Below, one piece after another: positions 16,740-21,101 of a stretch of DNA of 21,101 nt. Both the position numbers and the translations under genes were made by a program. A model generated the notes under the pieces. It had not been told where the DNA came from. It made no database searches and saw only the letters and a list, made by a program, of their open reading frames with translations. Position 1 is the first letter of the stretch. Every line of letters starts with the position of its first letter. This DNA is from JAETTH01 sp964455975 (lineage in GTDB: Bacteria; Bacillota; Clostridia; TANB77; CAG-508), in NCBI GenBank assembly GCA_964455975.1, contig CAYVYP010000024.1, positions 1-21,101 of the forward strand. Direction: 5' to 3'.

Positions 16740-17780
16740 ATGTTGTTAAAAAACGAATTATATTTAAAGAAGATAAAAGAATTATGTATGAAAAATATCT
16801 CGTGGGAAATATTAAAAAATAAAAAAATATTAATAACTGGTGCAAGTGGATTAATAGCTTCATGTTTAGTAGATTCTTTAATGTATAGAAATAGTAATTA
16901 TAAAGATGATATTAAAATTCTTGCATTAGTAAGAAATAAAGAAGAAGCAGAAAAAAGATTTGAAAAATATCTAGATAATAATAATTTTAAATTAATAGTA
17001 CAGGATATTTCTAATCCGATTAATATAGATGAAGATATTGATTATATAGTACATGCGGCAAGTGGAGCAAATCCTACAATATATACAATGGATCCTGTAG
17101 GAATTATGAAGGCTAACTTTTTAGGAACTTTAAATTTATTAGAATATGCAAAGATACATAATGTAAAACGCTTTATTTTTATCTCAAGCGGAGAAGTATA
17201 TGGCGAAAAAGAAGGAAAACTTAATGAAGTAGATAATGCTAATGCTAGTTTTACAAATTTTAGGGATTGTTATCCTGAATCAAAAAGAGCTTCCGAAACA
17301 TTATGTGCTTGCTTTAAAAAACAATATAATATAGATACTATTTCAGTAAGATTTTGTCACATATATGGACCTACAATGACTGAAAAAGACACTAGAGCTG
17401 TAGCACAATTTATAAAAAAAGCAGTAAACAATGAGAATATTGTTTTAAAAAGCACAGGTATGCAAATAAGAGCATATTGCTATGTTTTTGATGCAATATC
17501 AGCATTATTATATATTCTTTTTTATGGAGAAAGTGATAATGCTTATAATGTAGCAGATAAAAAATCTATTACTACAATAAAAGAACTTGCAGAGATTGTC
17601 TCTAATGTTGTAAATAGAAGCGTAAAATATGAAATACCAGATGAAATAGAAAAACAAGGATATACAAATATAAAACAAACAGTGATGTCTACAGATAAGA
17701 TAGAATTATTAGGATGGAAACCTAAAAATGATTTGAAAGTAGGAATAACTGAAACAATAGAAATACTAAAAAATAATTAA
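16740..17780 (+). CDS. Extended SDR: NAD-dependent epimerase/dehydratase or reductase
   Basis: This is a 346-aa extended short-chain dehydrogenase. It has LITGASGLIASCL at residues 31-43 (nucleotide-binding Gly motif), IVHAASGANP at 103-112, FISSGEVYGE at 147-156 and catalytic Tyr178/Lys182 in CYPESKRASE, then SVRFCHIYGP. Paired with the cytidylyltransferase and LicD genes, it may supply the phosphorylated polyol by reducing a keto-sugar phosphate, or it may modify a nucleotide sugar; sequence alone does not decide. I prefer ATG 16740, 9 nt after GGAG at 16727-16730, over the in-frame ATG at 16725, whose own sequence contains that site. The last codons (AAT AAT TAA) lie inside a 16-base sequence repeated before the second acyltransferase gene. 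Confidence 0.8.
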   Translation: MLLKNELYLKKIKELCMKNISWEILKNKKILITGASGLIASCLVDSLMYRNSNYKDDIKILALVRNKEEAEKRFEKYLDNNNFKLIVQDISNPINIDEDIDYIVHAASGANPTIYTMDPVGIMKANFLGTLNLLEYAKIHNVKRFIFISSGEVYGEKEGKLNEVDNANASFTNFRDCYPESKRASETLCACFKKQYNIDTISVRFCHIYGPTMTEKDTRAVAQFIKKAVNNENIVLKSTGMQIRAYCYVFDAISALLYILFYGESDNAYNVADKKSITTIKELAEIVSNVVNRSVKYEIPDEIEKQGYTNIKQTVMSTDKIELLGWKPKNDLKVGITETIEILKNN

Positions 17781-17786
17781 ATACTT
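17771..17786 (+). repeat. 16-base direct repeat, copy 1 (upstream of first acyltransferase)
   Basis: AAATAATTAAATACTT spans the end of the SDR gene and the start of the spacer. The identical 16 bases occur at 18957-18972 at the same position relative to the second acyltransferase gene. This suggests that the tandem duplication unit included the spacer and the last codons of the SDR gene. Confidence 0.75.
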
Positions 17787-17812
17787 AAAAAACATTAATA
17801 AAAGGAGAATTT

Positions 17813-18931
17813 ATGCAAGAAAAAATCAAAAGAAACACTAATTTTGAATTATTAAGAATTATAACAATGATAATGATTATAGCATTACATTATAATTGTC
17901 ATGGACAAGCTATGTATAAAGTACAAGGGAAATATTATTATGTAATTTGGCTTATTGAAATATTATGTCTTGTTGCTGTAAATTGTTATGTATTAATAAG
18001 TGGATATTTTTTAGTGAATTCAAAATTTAATTTGAAAAAACTAATAAAAATAGTATGTGAAACTTTTTTTTATTCATTTTTTATAGCATTATTACTAATA
18101 TGTTCAAATAAAGTGAATTTGGGTAATATGAAATTTATAGATATAATAAAAACAATATTACCATCAATGGCAGGACAATATTGGTTTATAACAGTATATA
18201 TAATGTTATACCTAATATTTCCGTTTCTTAATATAATAATAAAAAATATAAATAAAAAACAATTTCAAATTTTATTAATAATAGCAATAGGAATTACAAG
18301 TATTATTACTTCAATATTTCCATTTGTAACTCATTCTGGCGTTGCTGCTGGGCGTGTAATTATTTGGTTCATTATTTTATATTTTATTGGTGCTTATATT
18401 AGGTTATATTCTAAAGAAGGAAACAAATATAAGTATTTGATGATTTATTTAGTTGTTTAGGTAGTTCAGTTAATATTAAAATATATTATTTTAAAATTTA
18501 AAAATTATAACTATGTTCAACTTTTAGATTCTTATACAGTAGCATATAATAATATATTTATTTTAATAGCATCTGTGTCTTTATTTCTATTTTTTAAAAA
18601 TATTAATATAAAACAAAAATTCTTTAATAATAGTATTTTAAGAATTTCAAGTTTTACTTTGGGAGTATATTTAATACATGAACAACCATTAGTAAGAAAT
18701 ATATTGTGGAATAAAGTAAATATAAATACATATTTAAATACACCATATTTTATTATTCATATGATTGTAACCGTACTTTCAGTATTTATAGTATGTTGTA
18801 TAATAGATTTCATAAGAAAAAAGATTTGTGAATGTATTGGAAATATGAAAATATTTAATAATCTTAAAATTAAATATAATAGATTAATAAAAAAAATTGA
18901 AAATAAATTGGATATAAGTGAAATGGTATGA
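17813..18931 (+). pseudogene. Membrane acyltransferase (Acyltransferase_3), interrupted by an in-frame TAG
   Basis: The frame starts at ATG 17813 after AAAAGGAG and encodes a multi-helix acyltransferase_3 (OafA/WecH-like) protein: KRNTNFELLRIITMIMII, the conserved His26 of the first helix (ALHYNCHG), VNCYVLISGYFLV and QYWFITVYI. Codon 216 is TAG (18458-18460). The same frame then continues to TGA 18929-18931 and keeps the rest of the family pattern (LFLFFKNINI, TLGVYLIHEQPLVRNILW). The following gene is an intact paralogue that aligns across the TAG within a hydrophobic helix, so one base change (for example TTG to TAG) explains the break. TAG is a normal stop for other genes here, so a recent nonsense mutation is likelier than recoding, but the downstream half has no other lesion. 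A shorter product from ATG 18575 is possible but would lack the active-site half. Likely role when intact: O-acetylation of the glycan. Confidence 0.75.
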
Positions 18932-18956
18932 AAATGATTTAAATATATTTCAAAGA

Positions 18957-18972
18957 AAATAATTAAATACTT
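18957..18972 (+). repeat. 16-base direct repeat, copy 2 (upstream of second acyltransferase)
   Basis: Identical to 17771-17786 and followed in both places by an A-rich spacer, a GGAG-type ribosome site and an ATGCAA start. It marks the joint of the tandem acyltransferase duplication. The 69-nt spacer 18932-19000 shows nothing else. Confidence 0.72.
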
Positions 18973-19000
18973 TAAAAAATCTCACTAAACTGGAGTTCCT

Positions 19001-20104
19001 ATGCAAAATTCAACTAAAAGAAACACTAATTTTGAATTATTAAGAATAATTTGTATGTTAATGATTATAACATGGCATTATATAATACATACAAAATTAT
19101 TAAGTATGCCTAATATAACAACTATAAATTTTATATTATTAACTATAATAAAATATATATGTATAGTAGCAGTTAATTGTTATGTTTTGATAAGCGGGTA
19201 TTATTTATGTAAAAGTAAGTTTAAAGTTAAAAAGGTATTAAAATTAATCGGAACTGTAATATTTTATTCTGCTGGTATACAATTGATTTTTTATATAACA
19301 GGACAAGATAATTCGAAATTAAACCTTTTTAATAGTTTTTTTCCTTTTATAACATCACAGTATTGGTTTTTTACTACATATATTTTTATGTATATAATAT
19401 CTCCATTTTTAAATATTGTAATAGCTAAAATAAATAAAGTTCAATTTAAATTTTTAATAGCAATTCTATTTATTTGTGCTTCTGTAATAAAAACTATATA
19501 TCCATATAATACTTCTATAGGTGGTAATGCATTGTTTTTTATAATGTTATATTTTATAGCTGCATATATAAGATTGTTTGATGAAAATAAAACTAAAAAA
19601 GTATATTGGTTAATTCTATATTTTGTATTTGTAATAGCTTTAGTTGCAGTTGAAATTATGACATATAATATTTTTGAAGTAAGTAATGTGTTTTTAAATT
19701 ATTTACATGTGATGAATGGAAATCATAATATTTTAGTTGTTTTATCTTCTATTTCTTTATTTATGTTTTTTAAAAATGTAAATATTAAAAAAGAAAAAGT
19801 AAAAAGCGTTATTTGTAAAATAGCTCCACTTACTTTTGGAATATATCTAATTCATGATCATAATTTAGTAAGAAAATTACTTTGGAGTAGTGTAAATGCA
19901 GATAAATATATAAATACATCATATATTTTTATTCATATATTAGAAATAACAATTATTATATTTTCAGTATGTGCTATAATAGAATTTATAAGAAAAATAG
20001 TATTTAAACAGATAGGAAAAGTTTTTAAAAATAATAAATTTATAAATAAAATTGAATATAAATTAGAAAAAATTGATAATGTAATAAATGAGGAGCTTAT
20101 ATGA
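19001..20104 (+). CDS. Membrane acyltransferase (Acyltransferase_3), intact paralogue
   Basis: This 367-aa protein begins MQNSTKRNTNFELLRIICML, with conserved His26 in TWHYIIH, VNCYVLISGYYLC near 60-72, SQYWFFTTYIFMYIISPFLN, and PLTFGIYLIHDHNLVRKLLW near the C-terminus. About ten membrane helices are evident. Acyltransferase_3 proteins move acetyl groups (from cytoplasmic acetyl-CoA) onto extracytoplasmic sugars or lipid-linked intermediates, so this gene probably O-acetylates the capsule repeat unit. It is clearly a tandem duplicate of the preceding broken gene, sharing the N-terminal sequence and part of the spacer. TGGAG precedes ATG 19001. The TGA stop overlaps the start of the next gene by 4 nt. 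CGG at 19195 and 19249 are out of phase. Confidence 0.88.
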   Translation: MQNSTKRNTNFELLRIICMLMIITWHYIIHTKLLSMPNITTINFILLTIIKYICIVAVNCYVLISGYYLCKSKFKVKKVLKLIGTVIFYSAGIQLIFYITGQDNSKLNLFNSFFPFITSQYWFFTTYIFMYIISPFLNIVIAKINKVQFKFLIAILFICASVIKTIYPYNTSIGGNALFFIMLYFIAAYIRLFDENKTKKVYWLILYFVFVIALVAVEIMTYNIFEVSNVFLNYLHVMNGNHNILVVLSSISLFMFFKNVNIKKEKVKSVICKIAPLTFGIYLIHDHNLVRKLLWSSVNADKYINTSYIFIHILEITIIIFSVCAIIEFIRKIVFKQIGKVFKNNKFINKIEYKLEKIDNVINEELI

Positions 20105-20571
20105 AAAAAGTATTATTCATATCAAGTACAGGTGGTCATTTTAGTGAATTAATGCAACTTAAACCATTATTTGCTGAATGCGATTACCATATTGTAACTG
20201 AAAAAACTAAAACTAATAGTAATTTAAAAGAAAAATATGGAGAAAAAATAGATTTTTTGGTATATGGGACTAAAAAGAATTTATTTACATATTTTTTTAA
20301 GTTTGGTTTTAATTGTTTTAAAAGTTTATATCTTTTATTTAAAATAAGGCCTAAAGTATTAGTAACAACAGGAACTCATACAGCAGTTCCAATGTGTTAT
20401 TTAGCAAAATTATTTAGGTGTAAGGTTATATATATAGAAACTTTTGCAAATAGAACAACTCCAACTCAAGCAGGAAGAATTATTTATCCTGTTGCTGATA
20501 CTTTTGTTGTTCAATGGGAAGAGATGCTTAAATTTTATCCAAAAGCAGTTTGTTGGGGGTGGATTTATTAA
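20101..20571 (+). CDS. Alg14-like glycosyltransferase subunit (PssD/CpsF-type)
   Basis: This 156-aa protein has FISSTGGHFSELMQL at about residues 5-19, followed by LVTTGTHTAVPMCYLAKLF and VIYIETFANRTTPTQAGRIIYPVADTF (given in parts of the Alg14 pattern), ending KFYPKAVCWGWIY. Alg14-type proteins form the membrane-recruiting and acceptor half of a two-protein GT28-like glycosyltransferase, with the Alg13-like half carried by the next gene. A hydrophobic stretch near residues 60-83 may bind the membrane. AGGAG at 20091-20095 precedes ATG 20101, which overlaps the previous TGA. Its TAA shares one base with the next ATG, so the two subunits are translationally coupled. Confidence 0.88.
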   Translation: MKKVLFISSTGGHFSELMQLKPLFAECDYHIVTEKTKTNSNLKEKYGEKIDFLVYGTKKNLFTYFFKFGFNCFKSLYLLFKIRPKVLVTTGTHTAVPMCYLAKLFRCKVIYIETFANRTTPTQAGRIIYPVADTFVVQWEEMLKFYPKAVCWGWIY

Positions 20572-21047
20572 TGATATTAGTTACATTAGGAACTCAAGAT
20601 AAGCAATTTACAAGGCTATTAGAGGCTGTAGAGAAGCAAATTGAACTTGGTAATATTAAAGATGAGGTTGTTGTGCAAGCTGGTTTTACTAAGTTTAATT
20701 CTAAAAACATGGAAATTTTTGATTATATTCCAATAGATAAATTTAATGAATTGTTAGATAAAGCTGATATTATAATAACACATGGTGGTGTTGGTACTAT
20801 TATTACTGGAATTAAAGAAGGAAAAAAAGTAATTGCTGCTGCAAGACTTGCTAAATATGGAGAACATACTAATGACCATCAATTACAAATATTAGATAAT
20901 TTTGGAGATGAAGGTTATATTTTGCCAATATATAATTTAGAAAATTTAGATAAAGTATTAGAAAAGGCAAAAACCTTTGAACCTAAAAAGTTTAAAAGCA
21001 ACAATTTAGAGTTTATTAATTCATTAAGAGAAGAAATAGAAAAATAG
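20571..21047 (+). CDS. Alg13-like glycosyltransferase subunit (PssE/CpsG-type)
   Basis: This 158-aa protein starts MILVTLGTQDKQFTRLLEAV, contains VVVQAGFTKF at 33-42 and the donor-binding ITHGGVGTIITGIKEGKKVI from residue 69, then KYGEHTNDHQLQI. These are the motifs of Alg13-type catalytic subunits that bind the UDP-sugar and act with the Alg14-like partner. I use ATG 20571 because the conserved strand begins there and the ATG shares its A with the upstream TAA; an in-frame ATG at 20550 inside the partner gene would add seven unconserved residues. In pneumococcal and rhizobial loci such pairs add an early sugar of the repeat unit; the specificity here is unknown. The stop is TAG. Confidence 0.9.
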   Translation: MILVTLGTQDKQFTRLLEAVEKQIELGNIKDEVVVQAGFTKFNSKNMEIFDYIPIDKFNELLDKADIIITHGGVGTIITGIKEGKKVIAAARLAKYGEHTNDHQLQILDNFGDEGYILPIYNLENLDKVLEKAKTFEPKKFKSNNLEFINSLREEIEK

Positions 21048-21054
21048 GTGAATT

Positions 21055-21094
21055 GAAAAAGTAAATTATAGTTAGAAAAAGTAAATTCTAGTTA
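21055..21094 (+). repeat. Two-copy tandem 20-base repeat after the last gene
   Basis: GAAAAAGTAAATTATAGTTA at 21055-21074 is followed at once by a copy with one change (A to C) at 21075-21094. It lies at the window edge, so the copy number could be higher downstream. I see no terminator hairpin in it. It may be simple AT-rich repetition. Confidence 0.7.
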
Positions 21095-21101
21095 CTGATT
21101 A

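Noticed and set aside
18458..18460. General reassignment of TAG to an amino acid
   Set aside because: TAG is the natural end of the GNAT, capE, GT4 (10044) and Alg13-like (21047) genes, so TAG works as a stop here.
21048..21101. Terminator at the end of the window
   Set aside because: No hairpin with a following T run is visible; only a two-copy AT-rich repeat is present.
1..21101. CRISPR arrays, tRNA/rRNA genes, insertion sequences or phage genes
   Set aside because: No regularly spaced repeats, no RNA-gene sequence signatures and no transposase or integrase motifs were seen in any frame.

Overview
The window is a stretch of very AT-rich, densely packed DNA in which every supported gene lies on the + strand with short or negative spacing. 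Gene content and codon choice (AGA for Arg, A/T-ending codons, ATG/TTG starts, AGGAGG-like ribosome sites, all three stop codons used as stops) suggest a low-GC Gram-positive bacterium, probably an uncultured gut-type member of the Clostridia/Firmicutes. That placement is inference. The whole window reads as the middle of one Wzx/Wzy-type capsule or exopolysaccharide operon. I see no convincing promoter or terminator inside it and no gene-free stretch over 300 bases.

Layout: (1) 1-3361, an amino-sugar initiation block: the tail of a membrane CapD/PglF-type nucleotide-sugar dehydratase, a VanZ-like membrane protein, a DegT aminotransferase, a PglC-like phosphoglycosyl transferase and a WecD-like GNAT acetyltransferase. 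Together they could make a 4-acetamido sugar of the diacetylbacillosamine type and load it on undecaprenyl phosphate. (2) 3379-7861, an L-fucosamine block: a WbuB-like glycosyltransferase followed by CapE, CapF and CapG homologues (UDP-GlcNAc to UDP-L-FucNAc). (3) 7862-15145, assembly: one GT2 and three GT4 glycosyltransferases, a Wzy-like polymerase and a Wzx-like flippase. (4) 15149-17780, LicD plus an IspD/TarI-like cytidylyltransferase plus an extended SDR, likely adding a CDP-activated polyol- or choline-type phosphate. (5) 17813-20104, two tandem membrane acyltransferase paralogues, the first broken by an in-frame TAG. (6) 20101-21047, a split Alg14/Alg13-type glycosyltransferase pair.

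The most unusual signal is translational. Three genes (vanZ-like, capF and the GT2 gene) are each split by +1 frameshifts, four in total. Every one falls exactly on an in-frame CGG codon (663, 703, 5988, 8285). Skipping the C, or reading CGGA/CGGT as a four-base codon, restores the conserved protein each time with Gly at that position. I found 25 CGG trinucleotides on the + strand. The other 21 lie out of phase in intact genes, and no in-frame CGG is read as an ordinary Arg codon anywhere in the window, whereas CGT, CGC and CGA do encode Arg. The simplest biological reading is that CGG has no Arg tRNA in this organism and triggers an efficient +1 shift or quadruplet decoding, probably inserting Gly. 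A sequencing artefact is the main alternative, but it does not easily explain the phase dependence.
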